Shown: piece after piece, positions 34,026-45,600 of the stretch
How positions within the stretch are numbered: the stretch's first letter is position 1
How the letters are laid out: each line of letters begins with the position of its first letter
NCBI GenBank assembly: GCA_009760885.1
Contig: CM019692.1
Span: 56,162,964 to 56,226,963 of the forward strand
Direction of reading: 5' to 3'
Length of the DNA stretch: 64,000 bases
Origin: Achatina immaculata
Taxonomy: Eukaryota; Mollusca; Gastropoda; Stylommatophora; Achatinidae
Translations under genes and position numbers: made by a program
Notes under the pieces: model-generated
Seen by the model: only the letters and a program-made list of their open reading frames with translations
The model's database searches: none
What the model was told of the DNA's origin: nothing

Positions 34026-34721
34026 CACGTGTTCTCCATTACAGTGGAGCTTATAAAGAAACTTCTTAGGTCTCGGAATTGGGGAAAAAAAGTCTCTGTG
34101 GCCTACTCCCTGTCCTTCTCCACAACTTGTTCTCAAGATCTTTCATGCTGGCTTCCTTTCACAATTACAGGGGAGATTACTGCGCAAAATCGAAACAACC
34201 ATCTCACAAAAACGGAAAGAAATTCCGCCTAGCGAGATGTTGGAACCTTTTCGAGAAGTTCGAGAGAAAACATAGAACTTTTTGAAAGCCGCGTTCAACA
34301 ATATTCGATTTAAAACTCGTATCACCACATGAAACGGTGTCCACTTCCTTGATATCTCAGTTACATGTTCACAAAACAAGCTTTCCTATTATGGATGACA
34401 AATTGACATAGCACCGCCACCGGCACCCCAGGTTGAGATATCGGTGACAGAATTCTCACCTTGCAGGTCTCCGCGCGGTGCGGTGTAAAGAAGGAACCAT
34501 TTCAATATGCACGTGCGAGTGTAAGCCGATGCCACCAACATCTGGGGGCATTCTCAAACTTTAAACCCTCGTTTACTTAGACCTTATGACCGACGTATGT
34601 GATCGAACTTTAGGACAAAAACCACATGCAGATGTATGTGTCAGTGTGTACAGACGATGAGTGCGCCGTGTATTGTTCCTGTATACATACATACAGTGTA
34701 TGGTTTGTTTTTTTTTAAACA
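34026..34721. other. No gene seen
   Basis: Spacer; no coding family recognised. Confidence 0.45.
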
Positions 34722-35008
34722 GTTAAAATCCCCGCTTCCATGACATTACGGCATATTGAGGATACGATGTTAGGGCCGTACTTCCATGACCATCGGCACA
34801 TGAAAGTGTGATATGGTCAGTATCATGCCCGGCCACATTTACCTCCCTAGATTTCTCTTGGGTACCCATTTTTAGAGGTTGGGTGTACCCGGGGTGCCTT
34901 TTTTAAGTGTACTAGAAAAAAAAATCCAACTGCTGAGACTTGAGCCCGGTTACTAACCAATGGGTTAGTAAACCGAGCACCTTATCTTTCAGTTAACCAG
35001 GCCTGTCA
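34722..35008 (-). repeat. tRNA-derived SINE, family S copy 2
   Basis: Minus-strand copy with a 5' end GGCCTGGTTAACTGAAAGAT (box A region at 34980-34998) and box B CGGGCTCAAGTCTC at 34934-34947. The body shares GGCACCCCGGGTACACCCAA and GGTAAATGTGGCCGGGCATG with copy 1, and the 3' end ATGGAAGCGGGGATTTTAAC with copy 3. A small inverted duplication TTACTAACC/GGTTAGTAA sits between the two boxes. Confidence 0.85.
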
Positions 35009-35039
35009 TATATACATATATATTACTAACACATACACA

Positions 35040-35400
35040 GGCATATTATAAGAGTAAGTTTATCTTTCCTCCTGTACCGTGAGGTGTCGAGCGAGTGGAG
35101 ATGCAGTAGCCCATTATGAGCAACTCGGTGGCCGTACATGTCCTGAGTGTTCCTGTAACTCCATCTATTCATCTTTTCCGGGGTCTTCCTTTTGATCTGT
35201 GTCCTGTAGTTCTTTGGTTGAATCCCCTCGTGGCTGGCTGTATATGGGTCATTCTCATTAAGTGGCCAAACCACGTTATTCTTTCTTTATCTGTGCATTG
35301 TAGGCATGGTGTAGTTCCTACCAGTTGTCCTATGTCGTCATTTCTTAGGCTACCCCTCCTAGTGACGTTTGCTGCTTTTCTTAGGCATCTCATTTCGCAT
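35040..35400 (-). pseudogene. Non-LTR RT C-terminal remnant, family H copy 2
   Basis: On the minus strand: EMRCLRKAANVTRRGSLRND, DIGQLVGTTPCLQCTDKERI, TWFGHLMRMTHIQPATRGFN and QRTTGHRSKGRPRKR, then a frame change and a decayed end reaching about 35040. It is the counterpart of the remnant at 15424-15755 and is better preserved. No RT core or tail visible. Confidence 0.85.
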
Positions 35401-35469
35401 GTAGATATTTTATTTTGCTATTATTGTTCAGTGACCATGTTTGGCATTGGGGGCACAAGGCTGGTATAA

Positions 35470-35830
35470 ATATCCTATTCTTCTTCTGCGCTCGAGGTTG
35501 TTGGTCACATCAGATCCTGGTCCCTGTCGAGGTGGCAAAGCGAGGACTTCCTCTCCAGATCCTGATAGGAGCCCCCCCCCCCCCACCCACCCCCCAAGCT
35601 TGTGTCCTCTGGCCAAGTCTCGTGCCTCAGGTCCGCATAGTTTGGGCGCTCTTGAAGGATATGTTCCGGATTCTGGACTACATCTCTGCATGGACACTCG
35701 TCTGTGTGAGACATTTTGAATCGATGTAGGTGGCTCAATAGTCTGCAGTGGCCTGTCCTTATATGAGAAAGAGTACAGTTTGCTGATGTCTTTGCAGCTG
35801 GTTTTAAATATGCTATTAATCAGTTGTCTC
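35470..35830 (-). pseudogene. C-terminal cysteine-rich end of a jockey-like RT (family L)
   Basis: On the minus strand: HIRTGHCRLLSHLHRFKMSH, TDECPCRDVVQNPEHILQER, PNYADLRHETWPEDTSL. The RTGH...LHRF...CPC...EHIL...C block is the usual region after RNase H in many non-LTR RTs; here the Cys after LQE is replaced by Arg. A long C-run (35572-35583) with CCCACCC then breaks the frame before the final helix. It could be the end of an element like the one at 1-606. Confidence 0.82.
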
Positions 35831-36111
35831 TTGGTTCCGAGTGATATGTTTCATTTCAGTGTCACCCTTCATTGATGATGAACGGGAAAGAAAATGGTTT
35901 GTACATAAAGCTATGAACATTTTTTTTTTTTACTACAAACAACAGAAAGTCACCTGACAGAACATACAACAGAACATGCATACTTTTGTTCTTGTTCTTG
36001 CTCTGTGTAAACTTTTGTTTCTGTTCTTGTTCTGTGCGAACATGCAATCTTTTGTTTTTATTCTGTGTGAACATGTTCTTGTTCTATGTGATCATGAAAC
36101 CTTTTGTTCCT

Positions 36112-36190
36112 GAGAGCTGTGTGTTCTTTACAGCTGATAAAGTGCAGGAGTTGGAGTGCAAGCATCGTGTAGAGTGTGGAGGGGGGCACG
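36112..36190 (-). repeat. K retroposon, short piece
   Basis: Weak match to K (GAGAGCTGTGTGTTCTTTAC, AGCTGATAAAGTGCAGGAGT, GCATCGTGTAGAGTG). It stops at the start of a G-run. Confidence 0.45.
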
Positions 36191-36381
36191 GGGCCTCCAG
36201 GAGAAATTTTATAAGCAGGTACAAAACTACACACCCCAACCTCCTCTTATTTTTTTTATCCACCCCCCACCCCCGCACCCCAGCCCTTCGGATCAACTCT
36301 AAAGGCAGGAAAAACCCTCCGGGATCTGAAGCAATGCATCGACTGGACTACAGCTCTGCGGGGATTGGCGCGACTGGATGG

Positions 36382-36842
36382 CCTTGCGGGCGGTTGGGGG
36401 AAAGGGTGCCTCTGCGGGGGTTGGGAGAACTGGGAGGCACTGCGGGGGTTGGGAGAACTGGGTGGCACTGCGGGGGTTGGGAGAACTGGGTGGCACTGCG
36501 GGGGTTGGGAGAACTGGGTGGCACTGCGGGGGTTGGGAGAACTGGGTGGCACTGCGGGGGTTGGGAGAACTGGGTGGCACTGCGGGGGTGAGGGAACTGG
36601 GTGACTTTGCCGGGATTGGGGAACTGGGTGGCCCTGTGGGGACTGGGGAACTGGGTGGCACTGCGGGGGTTGGGGGACTGGGTGGCACTGCGGGGTTTGG
36701 GGAACTGGGTGGCTTTGCCGGGGTGGGGGAACTGGGTGGCACTGCGGGGGTTGGGGGACTGATTGGCACTACGGGGGTTGAGGAACTGGGTGGCTTTGCC
36801 CGGGTGAGGGAACTGGGTGGCCCTGCGGGGGTTGAGGGGGGG
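36382..36842. repeat. G-rich minisatellite, unit 28-30 bp, about 16 copies
   Basis: Units of GCACTGCGGGGGTTGGGAGA plus ACTGGGTG. The first seven are nearly identical, the later ones vary (CTTTGCCGGGATTGGGGAAC). The plus strand carries several GGG runs per unit, so it could form G-quadruplexes. Open frames on both strands (GVGRTGWHCGG, SPNPRSATQ) come from the array. Confidence 0.95.
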
Positions 36843-37935
36843 GGGTGTACATGGATTAGTTTGCATACCTGGTGAGAAGCTAAAAAAGGAAATATTAATT
36901 GCAACGCTTCTCTGTAAACTCCACCGTCGTAGGAACCATGGGTATCCGTGCTATCTCGCCTGGCTGAGCCTGCTACAGTGAGCTCTAAAGGAGATGTGCT
37001 ACAGGACATTGGCTATCTGTTGCTCGCTGGTTGAGTGGGAGATATGGTACAGGACTTTGGATGTCTGTTGCTCGCTGGTTCAGTGGGAGATATGGTAAAA
37101 GAAATTGGCTGTCTTTTGTTTACTGGTTCTGACCAACTGTTCTGTTGTGCACGAAACAGAACGAGCTGGAGATGTATTTCAGTCAGTCAAATTTGGGGAA
37201 GCGAGACGAAACATTTTCCAGAATGTTGGGATAACACAGCTCTCAAAGGTGAACGTATTTAACGCAGCAAACTTGCTCAACTGTGGCGGAAATTTCATTT
37301 TCACCTGGAGCTCATTGAATGTTCATCATCTTCAACTTTCAAAAGTCTTTGAAGATTTTCGACTATGAAAACTTCTGAAGCAAGTGGATATTAGCTGTTC
37401 TGTAACTTGCTGAACTGAACATCATTTTGATGAGTAACTTCTCTCGCGACTGAATCTGCTAATTCCGTATCTCCGACCAGGGTAACATAACATAATGTTT
37501 TGAGCTGGAAGGTCCACTCTCCTTTGTACGTGGTCCTTTTTGTGTTCAGTTTTGGCTCTCGCTTCCTCCTCAAGTGACGCCTGCAACCTTCCGCAGAGCC
37601 GCTATCCATCTTATACATCAAATATAAGAATAGCCAATAATAAGACGATAATAAGGCTGAAACATGACATGAAAAGAAATCTTTAAAAGAAAAGTAAGAT
37701 AATAGCGGAAATGGGGAGTGGAGAAAAGCCAAGAATTCGATGCTTGGAGATTTCTCCCACTTTACAACAGAACTTTCTTCTAGAACATTTTTTTTTACTC
37801 GTCGCTCCCTCCTCCCCCATCCCAATCTTTCAACCACAGCCTGGGGTAGAGTATGGGGAGGGTTGGGGAGGGGAGGGGGTTACCACCCACTTCTGGTGTC
37901 ACTGATTTACATATAGGAGGTCTAATTATCTTCCA
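36843..37935. other. No gene supported; short duplication
   Basis: A duplicated phrase CTGTTGCTCGCTGGTT...GTGGGAGATATGGTA occurs at 37017-37096. The remainder has no recognised family. Confidence 0.45.
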
Positions 37936-37959
37936 GCACATTTAGTTTGTTGAATCAAT

Positions 37960-38000
37960 TCTTCTTCTTCTTCTTCTTCCTCCTTCTCCTCCTCCACCTT
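37960..38000. repeat. (TTC)n/(TCC)n microsatellite
   Basis: CTTCTTCTTCTTCTTCCTCC run directly before a K copy. Confidence 0.85.
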
Positions 38001-38002
38001 CT

Positions 38003-38345
38003 ATCTGTCTGGAACTGCGAGCCGGTATTATTTCTAGCCGATGCGGTGAAAAAGTTAAGACACATGATGAAATCGGATTGGGAGCGAGTAATGATGACTT
38101 TTTTTTTCAGCCCCTGAGTGAAGCTCAAAACCAGGCGATGTGCAATACTTCTTTAGAAGTATCCACCACCACGGGGACTATGGTGATCCTTGTCCCATTG
38201 ACCAGGCTGGGCATGTTACTGGGGGTACCAACGGCGGGGGTGTATGTTCTCAGCGTTGACACCAGGATATTAGCCGTAGGACTGCCATATCGGACAGCGT
38301 CTTCCTTTTCTAGAGACTTCTTCTTCTTCAGCTTTCCAAGCTATT
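38003..38345 (-). repeat. K retroposon, copy 3 (diverged)
   Basis: Shares with the other K copies TCTGGAACTGCGAGCCGGTA, GCCGATGCGGTGA, TTTTTTTTCAGCCCCTGAG, ATGTGCAATACTTCTTTAG, CACGGGGACTATGGTGATCC and TTACTGGGGGTACCAACGG. The last 100 bases are strongly diverged and no TSD was found. Confidence 0.75.
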
Positions 38346-38360
38346 AAGACTCATTGCTGC

Positions 38361-38705
38361 TTGTACTTGTACTTGTACAAACTCCCTGTAACTGTGAGCT
38401 TTTGTTCTTTGCAGCAGATGCTGTAGAGGTGTTGAGGCACAGCATCGTGTCGGAATGGGAGAGGGTTATGGCGGCTATTTTTTCAGTCCCGGAGTACAGC
38501 TAAAAATCAGGGGGTGTGCAATGCTTCTTTAGCAGACCCACCATTGAGACTATGGCGATCCCTGCCCGTCAGACAGGCTAGGCTTGTTACTGGGGGTACC
38601 ACGGAGATGTGGGACAGGGTCTTGGTCAGCTATGGGTCGCTAATCCTGACGCTGGCATATCAGCTATGGGTCGCTGATTACCTTATCGGGTGTCTTCATC
38701 CCTGG
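38361..38705 (-). mobile_element. K retroposon, full-length copy 4 (345 bp) with TSD
   Basis: The 11-bp word CTCATTGCTGC is present exactly on both sides (38350-38360 and 38706-38716). Inside, the element reads on the plus strand from TTGTACTTGTACTTGTACAA through AACTCCCTGTAACTGTGAGC to GGGTGTCTTCATCCCTGG. Seen on the minus strand, the repeated GTACAA would be a 3' tail, so I place the element on minus. It has no open frame of note and no tRNA-like boxes that I could find. Related copies: 32258-32490, 38003-38345, 56926-57275. Confidence 0.85.
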
Positions 38706-38716
38706 CTCATTGCTGC

Positions 38717-39880
38717 AGATAAAGTTCACCTCCATTCCTAATCTTCTCTCTCCAGTTGGTGACACCAATTTCTTTTATATCCTCTTCTATATTCTCTTTC
38801 CATCTCTGTCTTGGTCTACCCTTTGGTCTTGTTTCCTTCATCTCTTGTGCATACATCATTTTCGTTTGTCTGTTCTTTTCCATTCTTTCTACATGCCCAG
38901 CCAGCGTAGCCTGTTCAGTTTCAAGACATTTATAACTCATTGGGATTTCAGTAAGCTGTTCAGTTCAGTGTTCTTTCTAGCTCTCCATTCTCCACTGTTG
39001 GCATCCTTTATTGGCCCAAAGATACTTCTTAGGTCCTCGTTCTCAAAGATCTGCAATTGTTGTTCATCTTTCTTTGTCGTACTCCATGTTTCTGATCCAT
39101 ACATGACGTCTGGTCTTATTATAGTTTTGTAGATTGTTATTTTTGTGTTTTTGGGACACGGTTTTGGATTTTAACATATGTTGCAAGGCAGAGTATATTT
39201 TATTCCCTATCTGTACTCTGGTTTTAATTTCCTCTCTTACTGTGTTACTTCTGTTGAAGATTCTGCCTAGATATTTATATGCTTCTGCTTTCCTAATAAT
39301 CATATCGCCAGCATTTATATAATCTTTATCATTCTGCCTCTGGTCTCTTGATATCTTCATATACTGTCTTATCTTGGTTAATGATCAAGGCCACTTTTAG
39401 TGCTACATCTCTCATGTTTATGCAGGTATTGATGATTTCTTGCATAGTTTCCCCCACCAGGTCGATGTCATCAGCGTATCCTAGTATTTTAGCTTGATCA
39501 TCTGTACCGCTTTCTTCTTTCGCATTTCTGATGACCTTTTCTAGTACTAGGTTGAACAGTAATGGAGATAATGTATCACCTTGTTTTCAACCAGTTCTTA
39601 TATAGAATGGTTCTGATTTTCTTCCTTTATATATCACTATATTTTGTGTATCCTCCATACATATTCTGGTCAGATTGATTAATTTATTAGGTATCTCAAA
39701 TTGTTTCATAATTTTCCATAAGCTGCTTTTGTCTATGCTATCATATGCTTTCTTGAAGTCAATGAAGATATTATGTACTTCTTTTCCATATTCCCAGTAC
39801 TTTTCTGCTCTTTGATGTAGATAACATATTGTGTCTGTGGTTGATCTATTCGATCCGACAAAATTGGTAAAAAAAAAACA
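38717..39880 (-). pseudogene. Non-LTR RT remnant, family E
   Basis: On the minus strand: RSTTDTICYLHQRAEKYWEY, NIFIDFKKAYDSIDKSSLWK (catalytic Asp), then TG-stop-KQGDTLSPLLFNLVL near 39570, DQAKILGYADDIDLVGE near 39490 with an intact YADD box, the thumb region KYLGRIFNRSNTVREEIKTR near 39260, and the C-terminal GHVERMEKNRQTKMMYAQEM, RPKGRPRQRWKENIEEDIKE and RNGGELYLQQ ending near 38710. Four frame segments are needed. The 5' break is at a run of A and C near 39870. Same block order as families A-C but a separate family. Confidence 0.85.
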
Positions 39881-40084
39881 AAAAAACAAAAAAGGTTGAC
39901 CCTACTGTGCCATGGAGGAACCTAGAGTATATAGTGTTGGTGCCCATGTTTTTCTTTGACTTGTCCCCACTCTAGACTATGATGTGATCATCTCCGTGCC
40001 TGAACGCCCTAGTTCCTGCGCCTGGATTCGAACATCCTAAAAAAGTAAATTCAATGAGAGAATGAGGCGAATAACAAAAAGACA
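39881..40084. other. No gene seen
   Basis: Short spacer between the RT remnant and the next minisatellite. Confidence 0.4.
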
Positions 40085-40460
40085 TTTCACATAGAAAGCA
40101 GGTTTACGAAGATAATAAGTGCAAGTAGAGAGCAAGTTTACGGAGATAAATAAGTACAAAGAGAAAGCAGGTTTACGGAGATAAATAAGTGCAAAGAGAA
40201 AGCAGGTTTACGGAGATAAAAAGTGAAAAGAGAAAGCAGGTTTACGGAGATAAATAAGTGCAAAGAGAAAGCAGGTTTACGGAGATAAATAAGTGCAAAG
40301 AGAAAGCAGGTTTACGGAGATAAATAAGTGAAAAGAGAAAGCAGGTTTACAGAGATAATAAGTGCAAGTAGAGAGCAAGTTTACGGAGATAACAAGTGCA
40401 AGTTGACAGCAAGTTTACGGAGAAAACAAGCACAAGGAGGAAGCAAGTTTACGAATACAG
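40085..40460. repeat. Minisatellite, unit about 35 bp, about 10 copies
   Basis: Units of AGAAAGCAGGTTTACGGAGA plus TAAATAAGTGCAAAG. To the right, up to about 40700, it fades into loose AGTTCA/GAGAAAGTAAG repeats, as if older units had decayed. Confidence 0.93.
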
Positions 40461-40699
40461 TAAATTGAGGGAGAAAGTAGATTCAAGAATGAAGCAATTT
40501 TTTGCAGAAAGTAAGTTAAAGAGGGAGCAAGTTCACCCATAAAGTAAGTTGAGGGAGGAAGTAAATTCAAAGAGAAATCAAGGGTAATGAGAAAATAACT
40601 TCAAGCAGAAAATAAGGTCAAAAAGAAAGTAAATTCACGGTCAATGGAAGTTTATGGAGTATGTAAGTTCAAGAAGAAAGTCAATTCAAAAATATATAT

Positions 40700-41844
40700 C
40701 TATTAGTAAGTTAAAGGTAAAAAAAAAGGGGGGGGGGGTGATTGACCCAATGATTACAGAAAAAAGTAGTAAAAGAAAAAATGAAGATCACATTACAGCA
40801 GAGAATTTATGGCAATAATGGCCAGTACAAGTTTTATGTTTTACCAATTCTTGTAATTTTAATGGCAAAGTTGTATTCCAGCTTAAGTGTATAGCCAAGA
40901 GAAATGATGTGCAAACGATGTTGGATAGCAGCGTTGTCCTAGCTAATTGTGTGCATAGTTGAGTTTGGAAGGAAAACAAATAGTTGTGTTTGAAGGGAAA
41001 ACAAATAGTTTGTTGATGGTTGGAAGGCAAATACTTCAATAGCCACTCCCTGGCGAGTCTGCAGATTTCCCTTGGAAAAAAAAAAAGGCAAGAAAAAAAA
41101 AAGTTGACAAGTTTTTGTCTCCGAACTAGAGAAGTCTTGTCTGTGAAAGTCACGTCCGGTCTATCTTGCAAACTTCAAGGCAATCTGTCTAAAATAAATA
41201 GACATTTCTCTCATGAAAACAGTGGAGTATAAAATATTTTAGCAATGTCCTTTTCTTTTTGCATTTATATATTAATGCGATACGTTTTTTTTCCTTGTTG
41301 CCAAGTACGTGCAGAAATGCTAGATCGTTTGTCGCATTTGGCTAGCAAGACGTAGGAGTGTTACAGAGAAACTAATTGTCACGAAATACTCGAGACATTG
41401 GCAATGTCACAGAAGCTGTTAGTTCTGGCATTTACACTTCCATTCTTGTCTCGCAACTGGCATATTTACTTCTTTCTATCTACAATATCTTCGCGCTTTT
41501 TTTTTCTCTGAATTTGTCTTCATCACAATCGACAGATCCAAGCGATTGGGCAATAAAGGCAGGAAACAGACAATAAACACTTCTAAAAACCATCACAAAA
41601 CGAAGTAACTTTCTTTCTTCAACAGAAATAAATTTCATGAAAATAAAGCAAACTATACGTTCTAATGTCACGTCTAGTCCATCTACGGCTCTTGCGTACA
41701 ATCTGTCTAAAGTAAACTTAACTGAGATGTATAGAGAAATGTGTTTCTAAAAAAGATTTGTGTTTGTTTTTGAGAGAGTAGTTTCAACGCTTGAAAATTT
41801 GCATAATGTGACACGCATACTCAACGGTTGTTCCTTGACATAAA
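40700..41844. other. No gene seen
   Basis: AT-rich. The phrase GTCACGTC(C/T)(G/A)GTC...TCTTGC and TCTGTCTAAA occurs twice (41150-41195 and 41668-41715), a diverged duplication of unknown nature. Confidence 0.45.
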
Positions 41845-42030
41845 GAAATATATTTTCTGTTACGTTATAAAGAAATATACTTTTTGTTATGTTATAAAGA
41901 AATATATTTTCTGATATGTTATAGAGAAATATACTTTTTGTTATGTTATAAAGCAATTTATTTTCTGTTATGTTATAAAGAAACATATTTTCTGTTATGT
42001 TATAAAGGGGAATATATTTTCTGTTATTTC
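41845..42030. repeat. Minisatellite, unit about 27 bp, 7 copies
   Basis: Units of AAAGAAATATATTTTCTGTT plus ATGTTAT. Confidence 0.93.
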
Positions 42031-42139
42031 TAAGATTTGACATTCATGTCTACATATCTTGTTATTACCATTGATTATTTATGCTTCTCATATCGAAATT
42101 TAAACTTGGAATGTACAAAAAGTACGTAGAAGTGTTCTA

Positions 42140-42512
42140 TACAAAAACCTTCCACACACAGGAGCGTTACACACACACACACACACACAGAATATTCCGT
42201 AGAAGATTGTTCGATACACAGGAATGTTGCACACAGACACACACAGCCACATACACAAACACATACATGGAATGTTTCACACAAGATTGCTCCATACACA
42301 GGAATGTTGCACACAGACACACACACAAACACACACACACATGGAATGTTCCATAGAAGATTGTCCCATTCACAAGAATGTTGCACACATACATACACAT
42401 ATATGGAATGTTCCACAGAAGATTGTTCCATACACAGGAATGTTGCACAGAGACATACACACACGGAGTGTCCCACGGAAGAATGTTCCATATCCAGGAA
42501 TATTCAATGTAT
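42140..42512. repeat. Minisatellite, unit about 60-66 bp with internal (CA)n
   Basis: Six units of CCATACACAGGAATGTTGCA, CACAGACACACACA and ATGGAATGTTCCATAGAAGA. Length differences come mostly from the CA part. Confidence 0.92.
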
Positions 42513-43505
42513 AGTTGTATTGAACGAAGAATTGAGTAGAACAAAATGATGTGGAAGTTTAGGCGGCCAGTTCCTATCTTATAACACAACCTGGGCTCGG
42601 AACGTAAGCAGCTCGAGGTCTTCAGCAGCCAAAGTATGAGAGTCCCTGTGATGTGTTGGATATGAGCTGACACATGCATTTCTTTCCATGTTATATCATC
42701 AGTTTAGTTTAAAGATTGGAGGGACTCGCTTTTATTTGGAGAGTTGGTGATTAGCAGATCTGCTGGTCTGACGATAAGATGGTGGACGTTAGTAGTCGAC
42801 CGAGAGAGAGAGAAGGAGAGAGAGATAGAGATAGAGATAGACAGAGAGAGAGAGAGAGAGAGTGAGGAGGAAGGAGAGAGAGGACAATGCAGAAACTAAG
42901 GCAAAGTCCAAAAAGTTAGATTCTGGTTAAGAAATTTAGCATGGAAGCCTCTTCTTCTTCCTCTTGTTCCGCGTTTTTTTTTTTTTTTTTAATGCTCAGC
43001 TTTCGAAACAGGAAGTCGGGTTGCCTCCACGAATCCTGCTGTCAGCAAGAGGTCTTCGTAGAATCCTATAGTTTATGCTTCTCTCTTCGGACCATACCTG
43101 GGCTCTGAGGTCTATGTATATGGTGCTGGTCTGTAGTATGTGTTCAGAAAAAAGGTGGGGGTGGGGGAGGTGGGAGGCGTTTTATCACATACATTGGACT
43201 GTTGGAGCAGCCTCTATCTTGTGGAGATGAGCATGGAAGCAAAAGTTCTGAGTCAAGATCTGCGACAGTTTCGCTAGTCTTCCCATAAAGTACAGATGTA
43301 ACTTGTTTACGTTTCCTATGAGCTTGTTACAATTAATAAATTTACGAGTCCACCGTTTTTCAGGTAGAATTATAAAGCTTTTTTTTCAGATCTGTCTTTT
43401 AAGCATAAAAGAGTATGAAAGACGAATTATATAATTCATATACGAAAGAATAAGAGGAGAAATAAAACAAAGGTAATTATACGACATAAATTTTGGAATT
43501 ATATG
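42513..43505. other. No gene seen; (GA)n at 42803-42882
   Basis: Spacer with a purine-rich GAGAGA block at 42803-42882 and a T-run at 42975-42990. Confidence 0.5.
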
Positions 43506-43515
43506 TTATAAACTA

Positions 43516-44196
43516 AGAAAAAGTTAATGAAGCAAAATGTGAACAACAGAAATGTACTCAGAGTAGACAGCAAGTTAGTGAAGGAGATCAATGTATTTGG
43601 ATATCATGGCAGTAGAGTAATAGAAAATGGAGACAGCACAGAGGAAATCAACAGCAGACTTACTAGAGCAAACCAGGCTTTTGCTATGCTGCAGACTATA
43701 TGGAAATACCAAAAAAAAAAAAATATTCGTGAAATGAAAATCAGGAAATTTAAGAGTAATGTTCTAAGTGTACTACTCTAATGAAGTGAATGCTGGAAAA
43801 TCACCAAAACCATAGAAAACAAGCAGAATTCTTTCCAGACTAAATGTTTAAATAGAATTAGAAGAATATTTTGGCCAAACACCATAAGAAATAATATCTT
43901 GTTGGCAGAAATGCAGATGAAGCCACTGACAGCAATTATTAAGGAAAGACACTGGAGATGGTTGGGACATGTGCTCCAGATGACTGACAACTCACTACCA
44001 AAAATAGCTCTAAGATGGACACCACAGGGGAACATAAGTAAGGGTAGACCAAAAGAGACATGGAGAAGAACAACAGGGACGATGTTGAGCAATAGAGGGC
44101 TCACCTGGGCTAGAGCAGAAAAAAAAGGCAAAGGACATGCGTTTGTGGAAAACCCTTGCGGAACCCCCATGTGCCCTGGGCACTTAAGGTTCAGAA

Positions 44197-44243
<47 letters not shown>

Positions 44244-44245
44244 TA
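43516..44245 (+). mobile_element. Family C RTE-like fragment, copy 2, with (GA)n tail
   Basis: It encodes the thumb region VNVFGYHGSR-like text, STEEINSRLTRANQAFAMLQ, then after stops near 43781 SECWKITKTIENKQ, RIRRIFWPNTIRNNILLAEM, HWRWLGHVLQMTDNSLPKIA, SKGRPKETWRRTTGTMLSNR and KKGKGHAFVENPCGTPMCPG. It ends at GGTTCAG followed by about 50 bp of GA repeats. TTATAAACTA lies on both sides (43506-43515 and 44246-44255), a probable TSD, although the right flank is low-complexity. The GA tail is read through as Arg-Glu repeats. Confidence 0.88.
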
Positions 44246-44255
44246 TTATAAACTA

Positions 44256-45410
44256 TATTATGATTGTATCTAATAAACTATACAATTAATATTATTAGTA
44301 TTATTAATTATCTATTGAATGCACAAAATTATATGTTAGAAATTGTATTAGTATCATGTATCCTTTGAACTTACATAGTTGTACGTTATAAACTACCCGT
44401 ATGTTACAGTTGTACAAGCATGTAATAAACTAATGAACTTATAGGGTTATATGCTATAGACTGTATTATAATTATACATTATAAACCATATAACATTCTT
44501 CAGCTCTTACAGCTGTAAAAAGATTTGAGATACACAGTTTAGTACCAATATGTACAAGAATTTATTGGGGGGTTTTTTCCTGCCCTTTTGTACTCTTGTT
44601 TCCTTTCTCTACTAACATACGCATCGCAATTGTTAAAAAAAAAAAAACTGGGAGTAGCAAAAATGAACAATTACACATTTCCAGCAGCAGACTATAACCA
44701 TTCCCACGGGACGGATGTCACGTGACAAACCTTCCGTTTACGTACAGCTCGTAGGGGTGATCTGCGGAAATTTACGGCAAATGGCGGCGTCACGTTGCAT
44801 TCGGGCGTGACAATCTATTCATTCCGTACGTGGTAAATTGCTGATTGCCGAACGCCGCAATTTCCCTTCATTTTGGAATGATCCCCTTTGTACATTTTTT
44901 TGTGTGTGAATTTTTATTAAGTTTATCACATCTAATTCCATTCACATGTTCGGCTTTGGACTTTTGTCCATTGTCCATTTTGACCCTGGGCATTGCAAAG
45001 AATAAAGCTAAAAAGACATCGAAACGAAAGATTGTCTGGCTCATTTCTTATGTAGACAGCGCAGAATGGATGGCTGTAAGCGAACACGACATCCAATTAG
45101 TAGACACTCATAACAATTAACTGCGGTAGGAGCCTTACATCCAAAGGCGTCGAGGCGTAAAGACGGGATGGAGATCAGTCTCTGTGGATCATCTGAAAAT
45201 GCTCGAAAGATGCCATAAACGATTATTTGACATCTGAATTTGACTAGAGAACATGACGTTCTCGGTTCATGTTCTTCGTGAAGATATTGAGAACTATAGG
45301 ACCACAAAAGTATTTTGTATGAATGTAACGGAATCATATTGCATACCTCTACCAGAAAATGACTCATAAATTTGATATATGAGGACATAGTTGTACAATT
45401 TTCACAGACA
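44256..45410. other. No gene supported
   Basis: Left part AT-rich with scattered TTATAAACTA-like words. The segment 44700-44860 is less AT-rich with several CG dinucleotides (GTCACGTGACAAACC, GGCGGCGTCACG), possibly regulatory, but nothing definite. Confidence 0.4.
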
Positions 45411-45600
<190 letters not shown>

